A stretch of DNA of 64,000 bases from Prolixibacter sp. NT017 (GTDB lineage Bacteria; Bacteroidota; Bacteroidia; Bacteroidales; Prolixibacteraceae): positions 1,054,001 to 1,118,000 of the forward strand of contig NZ_BLAV01000001.1 of NCBI RefSeq assembly GCF_009617875.1, written 5' to 3'. Below the pieces are notes generated by a model. The model worked only from the letters and a program-made list of their open reading frames with translations, did not search any database and was not told the DNA's origin. Of this stretch, positions 9,352-19,500 are shown piece after piece. Every line of letters starts with the position of its first letter. Positions within the stretch are counted from its first letter, which is position 1. The position numbers and the translations under genes were made by a program.

Positions 9352-9815
9352 AAATAAATTTAATTGATAATATACCTGACTGTTTGTATTTTCCTTTCGT
9401 AATGCCGAATAATTCGGTTAGTTGTATTCCGATTGTAAAAGCTGACTTTGTTTCACAAGTCTTTTCCGTTACACGGAATCATCAGATGTATGTTGATTAC
9501 TGAAATTCGGTTCGTTAAATTGATCGGTCTCCAGCAGGCTACTGCCGGATCGTGCAAAACGGTACCGAAACGGGATCTTAAAAAGAGCAGTGAATAACTA
9601 ATGCGAAAGTGGAATTAGTATATGTGCGCTTAATCTCAAATCAGAATCAGTGCAAATATAACGTTTATTTTCAGTGTTTTTGAAATAAAGCACTTTTTCC
9701 TCGATCAAAAGCTTTGAGTATACCACGCCATTCGGATACCTTTAGGTTGTCTTGTTTTGGTTTAGGTCAACTCTTTATTTGATTATTTTTAGGTTTCCAA
9801 CACTGCAAAAGCCGG
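9352..9815. other. Intergenic region with a probable long cold-shock 5' leader
   Basis: No gene is seen here. The left two-thirds would be the untranslated leader of the cold-shock mRNA if the -7 box at 9653-9660 is used. The right end holds the 3' flank of the hybrid kinase gene; I found no convincing terminator for it. Confidence 0.5.
9653..9660 (-). promoter_or_regulatory. -7 promoter box (TATATTTG) for the cold-shock gene
   Basis: An exact TAnnTTTG match on the minus strand, about 300 bases upstream of the start at 9351. No clear -33 box is present. The implied leader of roughly 295 nt is the kind of length used for thermosensor control in csp genes. Confidence 0.4.
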
Positions 9816-12800
9816 TTATGATTCCTGAGATTCGAAGTGATTCTCAATCTTGGCCAGCAATTCAAAGCGGTTGACGGGCTTGACAATGAAATCATCGCAA
9901 CCGGCTTCCAGGCACTTCTCCTTATCCTCGGCCATGGCATAGGCTGTAACGGCAATCACCGGTATGTCGGGATTTAGTCTTTTGAGCTTTTGCGTTGCAT
10001 CAAGACCGTTCATAATCGGAAGTTTGATGTCCATCAGAATCATGTCGATATCCGGATTCTGTTTGTAATATTCAATTGCTTCTTTGCCATCTGAAGCCCA
10101 GACAATTTGGATTCCGGTTTTACCAAGAACACTGTAAATGTATTGGTAATTCGACTCCACATCTTCCACAATTAATACTTTGTGCTGTTGCCAGTCGGGC
10201 ACAAAGTGATACTTATTGTCGGCAGTATTATGTATCATCTTTTTTGTTGTTTCCTGATTTGAAGGTTGAAACGGAAAAGTAACGGAAAAAATTGTTTGCT
10301 TGCCCGGAACTGAATTGACATTCATGGTTCCGCCCAGTAGTTCGGCTAATTTCTTAGCGATAGATAATCCCAGTCCGGTTCCACCAAATTGCCTGGTAAG
10401 GCTGTTGTCGGCTTGCCGAAATGGTTCAAAGATTAAAGGAACCATGTCGGAAGGGACACCTATTCCGGTATCTTTGATGTAAAACTCAATTTGATCGAAA
10501 TTATGATTAGTTGGATGTAGTTTGTATCCGCATTCGATATGTCCTTCACTGGTAAATTTAACGGCGTTGTCCATTAAGTTGGTGAGCAACTGCTTCATGC
10601 GTCTTTTGTCGGTCATGAAGGAGAAAGGACCTTTGAGCGAAGGACGACTATATACTTTTACGCCAGGTTTTGCCAGTTTCTCATATTCCAGGCAAAGATT
10701 TTCCAGCATTTTATTGATATCACACGGTGCTATCTCAATCGCGGTAGATCCGGCTTCTATCCGGGAGATTTCCAAAATATTGTCGAGTACGCGGAGCAAC
10801 AAATTAGCATTATTGGTGATGTGACCGGCAAATTCCTCGCGTTCCTCCTCATCCAGATCGTTGTCAATAAGTAAATTGGTGAAACCAAGTATGACATTCA
10901 TCGGCGTGCGGATTTCGTGCGAGATGTTGGCCAGGAATGCGGATTTAAGCCTTCCTGACGCTTCTGCTCTCTCTTTGGCTTCACTTAATTCGGCTTGTAT
11001 CTGTTTGATGTTGGTTATGTCGCGGCCACTGGATTGGATCTCACTTATTTCACCGTTTTCGTCCAGAATCGGGACGTTGATCCATTGTACCCAGGTTTCC
11101 GGTTTCCCATTCCTTGCTGGTACATTGATTTCGAATGTGTGGACCTTTTTGGTTTCTTTAATTATTTTGATTTGTTCATAGATGTAATCCTTTGAAGCGT
11201 CAGGGATGAAGTGTATCCACTGTTTTCCTATCAGATTCTCCCGGCGCTGACCGAGGTACCGGCAATAGGCATCGTTGACGAACAGTATAGTCGTATCGGG
11301 AAGGGAGTGACAAATGTAGTCCGTCATCTCCTGTATGAGCGTCTCGTAATAAAGTTTGCTTTTGTTCAGTTCAACGGTTCTATGCTTTATTAATTCATTG
11401 AGGTTTTCCCGGTGTTGTTTGAGTTCGTTGCTGATATTTTTCTGTTCGGTAAAGTCCTGGACAGAGGACAGCACCAGCATTTCTCCATCACTCATGAAGA
11501 TTGAAGCACTATACAATCCAAATCTTTTTTGCTCTCCGACTTCGATGGTGATTTCTTCATTGGTAACTTTTTTCTTCCGCAGCAATTTTTCCCGAATATT
11601 CTCACGGGTTTCCTGCGAAATGAATCCCAACTTAAAAAAGTCGGTACCAATTATTTTGTCTTTCGTTTTCCCGATAAGGTCAAGGAAGCGCTGGTTGACA
11701 TCGACAATTATTCCGGTAGCCATTTGTGTAATGACCATATAGGAAGGACTGAGTTGAAAAACCTGCTCGAAGCGTTCCTGTACGGTTTCGAATGGAACAA
11801 TTTCGTTTAATACGCCCACAATCCGGGGGCGGCCCGAGTAGTGACTGAACATGGTTTTTCCTTTGCAGCAAATCGCCTGGTATTCTCCGTTTGATTTTTG
11901 AAAACGGAATTCAGTCTCGAAAAACTGGTTGCGGGTTTCAGAAGAAAGTTCTAACTGATTGATAAACGCATCGCGGTCGTTGGGATGGACATAGCGGATA
12001 AACTCCTCTTTCGGCCAGTGATTCTGCGCATAGCCGCACTTTATCATCCAGTGCTTATCGATGACAAACTTTGATTTGGATGGATTGTATTCCCAATACC
12101 ATTGTCCGGAAGTGTCTAGCAACCAATCCAATTTCTCTTTATAATGAATAAGTCGCTTGCGCTTGTTGTCTATAAGCCAGGCGAGTGAAAGCACACGACT
12201 GATTTCCTCCCACAGTGATTCGTCGAAAGTGAGCGGTTTATCCGGTATAATCCCCAGGTAGGCAGCCACGTTGTTTTGTGGTACAATGGGGAAAATATAA
12301 AGCTCGTCAATTCTCTTTTCCTTTAGCCTGGAAGCAATGTTTTCCGGTAGTTCCCGGCGTTGGATATGAAGTTTCTCTTTTGCCGGTTTCAGGTGATAGA
12401 GCAACTCGTTCCAGATATTGATGAACGCTTTGTTTTGCTCTGTCACAATCTGAAACTGCTCTTTTTCCGATGCGCAGGTGTAAACCGGGTTGTCTGTATT
12501 CTTTCGATTAAAGTATATGAAGAGATTTTTGATATTCGGTTGAGGACACGTCAGGCGCAGAAACTCATTTAATTTTCTGTCGAGGGAAGTGTCACCGTTG
12601 ACCAACTCGATAATTTTATCCAGCAGTTCTTGCTTTTCATCCGATTGGTTTTGCCGGGTTTTATCTTCCCGCAAGGTGACCCGTAGCAAATTCATATCAG
12701 CATCGGCTGATGAGATGAGCTGCGAAACAGCAAAATATTTCTCGGAATCCCCTTTGGAGTTGGTGATTGTTATAGTTTTCGGAACGGGAACATAAGTAGT

Positions 12801-13034
12801 CTCGAAAGCGCTTTTAACTTTCGATAGCAAGATTTCACGCTCTGAATGGTGGATAAGTTGCAGCCAGTTGTCGGCCGTTGCCGGTAAATCAGACGAACGT
12901 AAATTCGCAATTTGAAAGGCAGACGGAGAGCAATAGACCAACTCTCCGCGACTGGTTAGCAGGAACTCAGGGTCACGGGAATGATCCAAAAAATTCTTCC
13001 ATTCTTCCAACATTTTGCTCACTCCGACATCCAT
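9816..13034 (-). CDS. Soluble multi-PAS hybrid histidine kinase / response regulator
   Basis: A 1072-residue cytoplasmic hybrid kinase; no membrane segment or signal is visible. Order of domains: PAS-like (about 10-130), a GAF-like region (about 140-300), three further PAS/PAC units (about 305-420, 425-535, 560-685), a dimerisation and phosphotransfer domain with NISHEIRTPMNVILGF (His about 708), an ATPase domain (NLMDNAVKF, DTGIGVP, GGTGLGLSIAKK) and a C-terminal receiver with phospho-acceptor Asp in ILMDIKLPIMNG (about 1001) and FIVKPVNR. No DNA-binding output domain is attached, so it must relay to another protein. It is divergent from the carboxy(nor)spermidine dehydrogenase gene, with 276 bases between the starts. 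Confidence 0.92.
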   Translation of the reverse strand: MDVGVSKMLEEWKNFLDHSRDPEFLLTSRGELVYCSPSAFQIANLRSSDLPATADNWLQLIHHSEREILLSKVKSAFETTYVPVPKTITITNSKGDSEKYFAVSQLISSADADMNLLRVTLREDKTRQNQSDEKQELLDKIIELVNGDTSLDRKLNEFLRLTCPQPNIKNLFIYFNRKNTDNPVYTCASEKEQFQIVTEQNKAFINIWNELLYHLKPAKEKLHIQRRELPENIASRLKEKRIDELYIFPIVPQNNVAAYLGIIPDKPLTFDESLWEEISRVLSLAWLIDNKRKRLIHYKEKLDWLLDTSGQWYWEYNPSKSKFVIDKHWMIKCGYAQNHWPKEEFIRYVHPNDRDAFINQLELSSETRNQFFETEFRFQKSNGEYQAICCKGKTMFSHYSGRPRIVGVLNEIVPFETVQERFEQVFQLSPSYMVITQMATGIIVDVNQRFLDLIGKTKDKIIGTDFFKLGFISQETRENIREKLLRKKKVTNEEITIEVGEQKRFGLYSASIFMSDGEMLVLSSVQDFTEQKNISNELKQHRENLNELIKHRTVELNKSKLYYETLIQEMTDYICHSLPDTTILFVNDAYCRYLGQRRENLIGKQWIHFIPDASKDYIYEQIKIIKETKKVHTFEINVPARNGKPETWVQWINVPILDENGEISEIQSSGRDITNIKQIQAELSEAKERAEASGRLKSAFLANISHEIRTPMNVILGFTNLLIDNDLDEEEREEFAGHITNNANLLLRVLDNILEISRIEAGSTAIEIAPCDINKMLENLCLEYEKLAKPGVKVYSRPSLKGPFSFMTDKRRMKQLLTNLMDNAVKFTSEGHIECGYKLHPTNHNFDQIEFYIKDTGIGVPSDMVPLIFEPFRQADNSLTRQFGGTGLGLSIAKKLAELLGGTMNVNSVPGKQTIFSVTFPFQPSNQETTKKMIHNTADNKYHFVPDWQQHKVLIVEDVESNYQYIYSVLGKTGIQIVWASDGKEAIEYYKQNPDIDMILMDIKLPIMNGLDATQKLKRLNPDIPVIAVTAYAMAEDKEKCLEAGCDDFIVKPVNRFELLAKIENHFESQES

Positions 13035-13310
13035 AAATTACGTACTAAATTGAAAGGGTGTGTTTCATTACAACGTAACTTTTTCGATTATATGATATTT
13101 TAACTGATTAAAATTCAGTGACTATTTAACAAATTGTAACTGTCTGGTAATAATTGTGACAGTTGACTTTCGTTGTTTGTTCAATTTTCCGTCGATGTTC
13201 TGGATACTGCGGTTTCATTCTTGTTTTAAATTCCCTATCTTTTTGCCTTGAAAAAATGCGTACTTTGCGCTGTTTTAGAATTGTTGAACCTAAATAAACA
13301 GATATTTTTG

Positions 13311-14504
13311 ATGGGTAAAGTTTTGATCATTGGCGCCGGAGGTGTAGGAACAGTGGTTGCTCACAAAATGGCCGGACTTCCAAAGGTATTTTCGGAAATT
13401 ATGCTGGCAAGCCGCACCAAATCAAAATGTGATGCGATTGCTGAAAAAATTGGTGGAAACCGGATCCAAACGGCTCAGGTGGATGCTGATAGTGTACCGC
13501 AACTGGTGAAATTGATTCGTTCGTTTCAGCCTGATTTGGTGGTAAACGTCGCTCTTCCTTACCAGGATTTGACGATCATGGATGCCTGTCTCGAAACGGG
13601 TGTTTCCTATCTCGATACCGCCAACTATGAGCCAAAGGATGAAGCCAAATTCGAGTATAAATGGCAGTGGGCTTATCACGATCGTTTCAAAGAAGCGGGA
13701 CTGACTGCTATTTTGGGATGCGGTTTCGATCCGGGTGTGACGAGTATCTTCACTGCGCATGCGGCTAAAAACGTGTTCGACGAAATCCAGTATCTCGACA
13801 TTGTCGATTGTAACGCCGGCGATCACGGTAAAGCGTTTGCTACTAATTTCAATCCCGAAATCAATATTCGTGAGGTGACCCAGAAAGGAAAATACTGGGA
13901 AAATGACGATTGGCAGTTGACCGAACCACACGAAATTCATAAGCCGTTGAATTATCCGAATATTGGCCCGAAAGAATCCTATTTGATTTACCATGAAGAG
14001 CTGGAATCGTTGGTGAAAAATTTCCCGACCATCAAACGGGCCCGCTTCTGGATGACCTTTGGCCAGGAGTACCTGACGCACCTGCGGGTGATTCAGAATA
14101 TCGGTATGGCTGGTATTGAGCCCATCATGTACGAAGGGAAGGAGATTGTTCCGATTCAGTTCCTGAAAGCTGTATTGCCCGATCCCGGCGATTTGGGCGA
14201 GAATTACCATGGCGAAACTTCAATTGGATGTCGTATCCGCGGATTGAAGGACGGTAAGGAGCAGACTTATTACATTTACAATAACTGCAGCCACGAAGCA
14301 GCATACAAGGAAACTGGCATGCAGGCTGTTAGTTATACAACAGGCGTTCCGGCGACGATTGGTGCCATGATGTTTATGCAGGAAAAATGGAAAAAGCCCG
14401 GCGTATACAATGTTGAGCAATTCGATCCGGATCCGTTCCTGGAAGAACTGAACCAACACGGTTTACCATGGAATGAATTGTATGACGTTGATTTGGAGTT
14501 GTAA
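13311..14504 (+). CDS. Carboxynorspermidine/carboxyspermidine dehydrogenase (saccharopine dehydrogenase family)
   Basis: Starting at the ATG at 13311 (MGKVLIIGAGGVGTVVAHK) puts the NAD(P)-binding GxGGVG motif at the N-terminus; the longer frame from 13248 adds an unlikely Cys-rich leader. The product has 397 residues. Motifs VNVALPYQDLTIMDAC, LDTANYEP and LGCGFDPGVTSIF match the carboxynorspermidine synthase branch rather than true saccharopine dehydrogenase. The enzyme condenses aspartate semialdehyde with putrescine or diaminopropane and reduces the imine with NADPH. Its partner decarboxylase NspC is encoded at 33521-34663 in this window, which supports the call. A strong terminator follows, so it is transcribed alone. 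Confidence 0.85.
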   Translation: MGKVLIIGAGGVGTVVAHKMAGLPKVFSEIMLASRTKSKCDAIAEKIGGNRIQTAQVDADSVPQLVKLIRSFQPDLVVNVALPYQDLTIMDACLETGVSYLDTANYEPKDEAKFEYKWQWAYHDRFKEAGLTAILGCGFDPGVTSIFTAHAAKNVFDEIQYLDIVDCNAGDHGKAFATNFNPEINIREVTQKGKYWENDDWQLTEPHEIHKPLNYPNIGPKESYLIYHEELESLVKNFPTIKRARFWMTFGQEYLTHLRVIQNIGMAGIEPIMYEGKEIVPIQFLKAVLPDPGDLGENYHGETSIGCRIRGLKDGKEQTYYIYNNCSHEAAYKETGMQAVSYTTGVPATIGAMMFMQEKWKKPGVYNVEQFDPDPFLEELNQHGLPWNELYDVDLEL

Positions 14505-14528
14505 AAAATTCGACGATAATAAGATAAG

Positions 14529-14562
14529 AGAGCTGTCTCATTCTGAGGCGGCTCTTTTTTTT
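14529..14562 (+). terminator. Rho-independent terminator
   Basis: A 12-bp stem with two G-U pairs (14529-14540 with 14544-14555), a 3-base loop and a run of eight T. It lies 25 bases after the dehydrogenase stop codon. Confidence 0.88.
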
Positions 14563-14741
14563 GTGCTGGTTTTGGCTTCATCATTTATTTTTCAGCAAGT
14601 CTTCTCAAGCCTATTTCCCGATTGGCACTTTTTGAACTAAATTAGTGTCTCAACCGTTTAAAATGGGTGATTACAGCAGTGTTTCACTGTCGTCACTTCA
14701 GCGATTGGTTCACCCTTTTGAAATCGATCAAAATCACTTAT

Positions 14742-16559
14742 ATGCCGGGAGTCTTCAGGGTTATTTTATTGACGTTTATTCTTCTCTTGCCGTTTGAGTC
14801 ATTCGCTCAAACAAAAACGGTAGTTAAGAAGGTGGTATTCGAAGGAAATACCACGCTGAGCAACGAAGACCTTGCCGGGCAAATGAACACCGAAAGTCCG
14901 ACATTTCTCGATAAGTTACAGTTTTGGAAGCCGGGGCCGACTTTTTCTAAATATACGCTTGACGACGATATCGAGCGGTTGAAAAGCTATTATCAGCGAA
15001 ATGGTTTTTTGCATCCGGCGATTCATTATTCCCTGGATTCGAACCGGGTGGGTAGGAGAATCACTGTCATGATCCAAATTAAAGAGGGGAAACCTTACCT
15101 CATTAATCAGGTGAAAGTACACAATGATTCGTTGCATTTAGATTCAACTATTATAAATGACGCGCAAAAGAAGTTTCCTGTCAAGGTAGGAAAAAGATTT
15201 GTCGATCAGGATGTTTACCAGTCGGAAGACAAACTGACCAGTGCTTATACCAATAGAGGTTATCCATTGGTGAGTGTGAAGCGTGATATTCAGGTCGATA
15301 CTTCGGCACATTCTGTCGATCTCCGGTTTCGGGTGAAACCGGGTCCAAAAGCTTGGTTCGGAAAAGTAACCCTTAAAGGAGATTCACTGGTTCCGGAGAA
15401 ATTTATTCGTAACAAACTCAAGTTTTCTCCTGGAGACCGTTTTTCGCAAAAGCAGCTGCAGCTAACACAACAAAAGCTTTTCGATACCGAACTGTTCAGC
15501 TATGTGGTTGTCCGGGCACAGACCGATAGCATTCAGGGCGACAGTATTCCCATTACCGTGTATCTGAAAGAGAATCCGCGATGGTCGTTGCAGGCCGGAG
15601 TGGGATATGGTTCGGAAGATCGGATCAGGGTATCGGCTGAAGTTACCCGGTTACATTTTCTGGGAGGCGCCCGGCGATTGATTTTCAATGGGAAGCACTC
15701 TCATTTTCTCCCGTTCAGTTTTGACACCAAGTTCATTCAGCCTGATATTTTTCGCGATAACCTCGATTTTATCCTGAACCCGTTTTATATCCGTGAAAAT
15801 GAAACCGGTTTTGAAGTCGACCGGCTGGGAACCGGCGTCACATTTCAGCAAACATTTTCTTCCGGTACTGCCGGCTATTTGATGTATTCGCTGGAAAAAG
15901 ACCGGCTGACCAATAAAGCTGCGGCAGCCGTCGATTCAACGGTCAATCCGCAGGACTCGATTCACAATAAATCAGGAATCACTGTAGGCGTTAGCCGAAA
16001 TACAACCAACGACGTTTTCGATCCGACCGACGGCTGGAAGCTTGACACGTACGTGACGTACATGGGCGTTGGTTTTCAGTCGAAATATCACTACGTCAAG
16101 GTAGAATCAGACGTCCGGCACTATATTCCGTTCAACGAGAATTGGGTGTTTGCTGCAAGGTTACGGGCCGGTGTTATTCGGCCGATAAAGGGAGACAGAC
16201 AAAGTCCGTTGGAAGACCGTTTCTTGCTCGGAGGCGCGAACTCATTGAGGGGTTGGGGCCGGAATCAGGTTTCGCCGGTAAACGAGAATGGGGTGCCGAT
16301 TGGTGGTAACAGTGTGCTGGAAGGAAGTGCAGAAGTTCGTTTTCCGGTTTACGAAATCTTTGGAGGCGCCGCTTTTATGGATTTTGGAAATGTGTGGCCC
16401 AAAGCATTTAACTACAACTTGGGAGGCCTCAAATATGATGTCGGATTGGGAGTTCGGGTGAAGACGCCTATCGGCCCAATTCGGTTGGATTTAGCGACAC
16501 CAGTGTTTGAGAATAAGTTTCGAACGCAGTTTTTCATCTCTATCGGACAGGCATTTTAA
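14742..16559 (+). CDS. tamA: TamA-like Omp85 outer-membrane assembly protein
   Basis: The ATG at 14742 gives MPGVFRVILLTFILLLPFESFAQ, a good signal peptide; the frame from 14667 adds 25 residues before it. The 605-residue product has three or more POTRA repeats (KKVVFEGNTTLSNEDL, ITVMIQIKEGKPYLINQVK, WFGKVTLKGDSLVPEKF) over about 25-310 and a C-terminal 16-strand-type barrel with LLGGANSLRGWGRN, the conserved Omp85 loop that holds the RGW/RGF motif. Its final residues end in Phe. The next gene is tamB, one base away, so this is the TAM module that inserts proteins into, or carries lipids to, the outer membrane. Confidence 0.9.
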   Translation: MPGVFRVILLTFILLLPFESFAQTKTVVKKVVFEGNTTLSNEDLAGQMNTESPTFLDKLQFWKPGPTFSKYTLDDDIERLKSYYQRNGFLHPAIHYSLDSNRVGRRITVMIQIKEGKPYLINQVKVHNDSLHLDSTIINDAQKKFPVKVGKRFVDQDVYQSEDKLTSAYTNRGYPLVSVKRDIQVDTSAHSVDLRFRVKPGPKAWFGKVTLKGDSLVPEKFIRNKLKFSPGDRFSQKQLQLTQQKLFDTELFSYVVVRAQTDSIQGDSIPITVYLKENPRWSLQAGVGYGSEDRIRVSAEVTRLHFLGGARRLIFNGKHSHFLPFSFDTKFIQPDIFRDNLDFILNPFYIRENETGFEVDRLGTGVTFQQTFSSGTAGYLMYSLEKDRLTNKAAAAVDSTVNPQDSIHNKSGITVGVSRNTTNDVFDPTDGWKLDTYVTYMGVGFQSKYHYVKVESDVRHYIPFNENWVFAARLRAGVIRPIKGDRQSPLEDRFLLGGANSLRGWGRNQVSPVNENGVPIGGNSVLEGSAEVRFPVYEIFGGAAFMDFGNVWPKAFNYNLGGLKYDVGLGVRVKTPIGPIRLDLATPVFENKFRTQFFISIGQAF

Positions 16560-16560
16560 T

Positions 16561-19500
16561 ATGGTAAGGAGAATCGTGAAAATAGTAAGCTGGATCGTTG
16601 GCGGAATCATTATTCTGATTCTTGCCGGACTGCTGATGATCCGTACCGGGATGCTGAATCAATGGCTGGCATCCGTCGTGTCGTCAAAAGGGAGCGAGAT
16701 GCTGCATGCTGAAGTGAAACTCGATTCCATCCGGGGAAACCTTTTGGGAGATTTTTACCTGACGAATTTTTCGCTTTCGCGGAATGATACAACATTGTTG
16801 TTTTTTCAAAAGCTGGAAGTAAAATATTCTCTGGCGTCTGTCCTCCGAAAGAACGTGAACGTTGATTACGTCGGGTTGGCGCAACTTCGTGTTTTTGCTG
16901 TGCAGAAAAAAGATTCGACCTGGAACCTGGAGCACATTTTTCCGGCAGATGCGACAAAAGTGCAGCCGGATTCGACATCGAAAAGCGGAAGTAGTTGGAC
17001 GGTTAATATATCCGACTTTCGTCTGAAAGACTTTCAGGGAACGGTCGTCCCGATTGACACGGTCGCGATTATTCCGCGCAAATTGGCGCTTAGCTTAGCA
17101 TTATCTGTCCGGTTCGAACCGGAAGACTTGGCGCTAAATCTAAAGCAGTTTCACCTGCAAACGCAACAACCGGATGCAGTAATCGACAGCCTGACGGGAA
17201 AACTGGAGATGGTGAAACGGCGGTTGAAGTGGAGCGATCTGCACTTTCAAACCACTCGTTCGCGGATGACCAGTAACGGAATGTTGCCGCTCGATTCACT
17301 CAATTTAGCTGATTTGCAGCTGGCTTTTCAACCGCTTGATTTGGCGGATTTGCAGCCGTTTATTAAGCAGCCTCTTTACGGTAAGCCTAATATTCAGCTT
17401 TTGCTGAAAGGAGGCATGCAGCAAAACCAGATGCAACTCAAGGTTCATGAGGCACAGCAGCGCCTTGCCCTCGAGGGCTGGTTCAAAGATTTGCGCACGA
17501 ATCCGCAGTACAACTTTCACCTAAAAATCGACAGTATCAATGCAGCAACCTGGACGCGAGATAGCACGTTGAATTCATTGATTTCCGGACGTTTTGCCGT
17601 CGTTGGTGATGGCTTTGACATAAAAACCAATCGTGTTAAGCTGGATGGACAGTTAAACGATGCTCACTATTCCGGTTATACCGTGAAAAATTTCTCCGTG
17701 AACCTGGACAAACGAGCCGGGAATGTAGATGCTCGTTTGAATGCGGATGCATGGCTTGGAAAGATAGAGAGTACAGCTCATCTTAAAGAGCTGTTTACCC
17801 ATCCTGCTTACCAAATTAATGCCCGGTTGAGGCATGTCGACCTGGCTGATTTCCTGCCGAAAGATTCCTTGAAATCAGATGTGAATCTGGATCTTCGGTT
17901 GAAGGGCTCAGGGATGAAATTGAACGATTTGAAAGCACAAGCGGAAATACGGTCAAACAATACGATTCTGTTGGGGCAACCGGTGACGGATTTTCATACC
18001 CGGATGCGTTACAATGCTGGCAATTACCAATTGGATAGCCTGCTCTTCGAGGTTCCGGCCTTTCATCTGTTCGCGAAGGGGAAGGGGAACATTCATTTGA
18101 GTAACGACTTTTCGTTGACTGTTCAGGCTCGTGATATTAATAGTCTGGCCAAACCACTCGGATTGCCGCCATCGAAAATGACCGGTACCATTTCCGGAAG
18201 AGTAACCGGTCCGGCTGATTCGCTCCGGTTTGCGGGAAATATCGATCTGCAACATCTCCGGTATGATTCCATTACAGTGGGGGTGCTGGCAGGAAAAGTC
18301 CAGGCATTACTTCAGGACAGTCTTTACCGCGGAAAAGCCGATTTGCAGGCTAGCTCGATGGATATCGGCGGTATTGCCATGCAATCGTTAGGACTGAAAA
18401 CTCAATTTAAAAATGGACGTCTGGATAATCAGGTTGATTTGGTGATGAATGATTCGCTGAAGGCAAATTTGGCAGCAAACGTCTTTTTTAAGAATGCTCT
18501 CCGGGTTGATTTGAAGCGACTCCATTTGAGTTTGATCCACTCGGAATGGAATGGAGGAAGCGATTCGACTTCGATAATTCCGTCCGGTGATTCCATTGTG
18601 GTGAGGAACCTGGTATTGGCGTCGGCTAAGCAAAAAATCGCGCTGGACGGCCGTTTCGCTTTTCATGGGAATGAAGATTTAAACCTGTCTCTCGATAATG
18701 TTGATTTGTCGCAAATTCCTCCTTTCAAAGGTGTTCCGCAAAACTTAAAAGGAATTGTTTCGTCCGGAATCCGGTTGACTGGTAGTGGCACCAAACCGGA
18801 AATACAGGGTTTCCTGGATATTCAAAAGCCGGCGCTCGACACCATCAGTCTGAAACAAATTGCAGCTGATGTGAATTTTCAGGATGAGAGATTGAAATTG
18901 CAGTTGGGTGTGCTGGGTGAAAAGGATTCTCTCCTGACCGCGGAGTTGGATCTCCCGTTGCATCTTTCATTTGCCGACAGCATTTACCTGCTTCGGAAAA
19001 CCGAACCGGTGCATGGTTACCTGCGGATTGATAGTCTGGAAATAGCACGTTTTAACCGGTTTATTGCTCAGCAGGGCATGAAAGTTGGCGGACTGTTTTC
19101 GGCCAATGTGCAGCTCTCGAATACCATCGACGATGTCAAGATTGGTGGGCACGTACATCTTGATAACGGGCAGTTTGACGATAAAGAGTACGGGTTGAGC
19201 TATCGGAATATTATACTACGAAGCGGGCTTCAGGGAAACCGGTTCTCCATTGATACCCTTGGGATGAAATCCGGAAAGGGATACCTGGGAATGCATGGTT
19301 ATGTGAAGCTGAAATCGCAATTGGGGGCTGAGCCGGAATACATTCATTTGAATATCAGTGGTGAAAAATTCTCAGTGGCCAATTCCGACCTGCTGGATGC
19401 GGTTATCAATACAAATATGCTTTTGGAGGGAACTCCGCAGCAGCCCAAATTCTCCGGAAATCTGACTGTTGAAGAGGCACACTTGAATGCAGATGCCCTG

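Noticed and set aside
13422-14210. A 262-residue open frame opposite the carboxy(nor)spermidine dehydrogenase
   Set aside because: It lies wholly within a clear enzyme gene and shows no domain or ribosome site.
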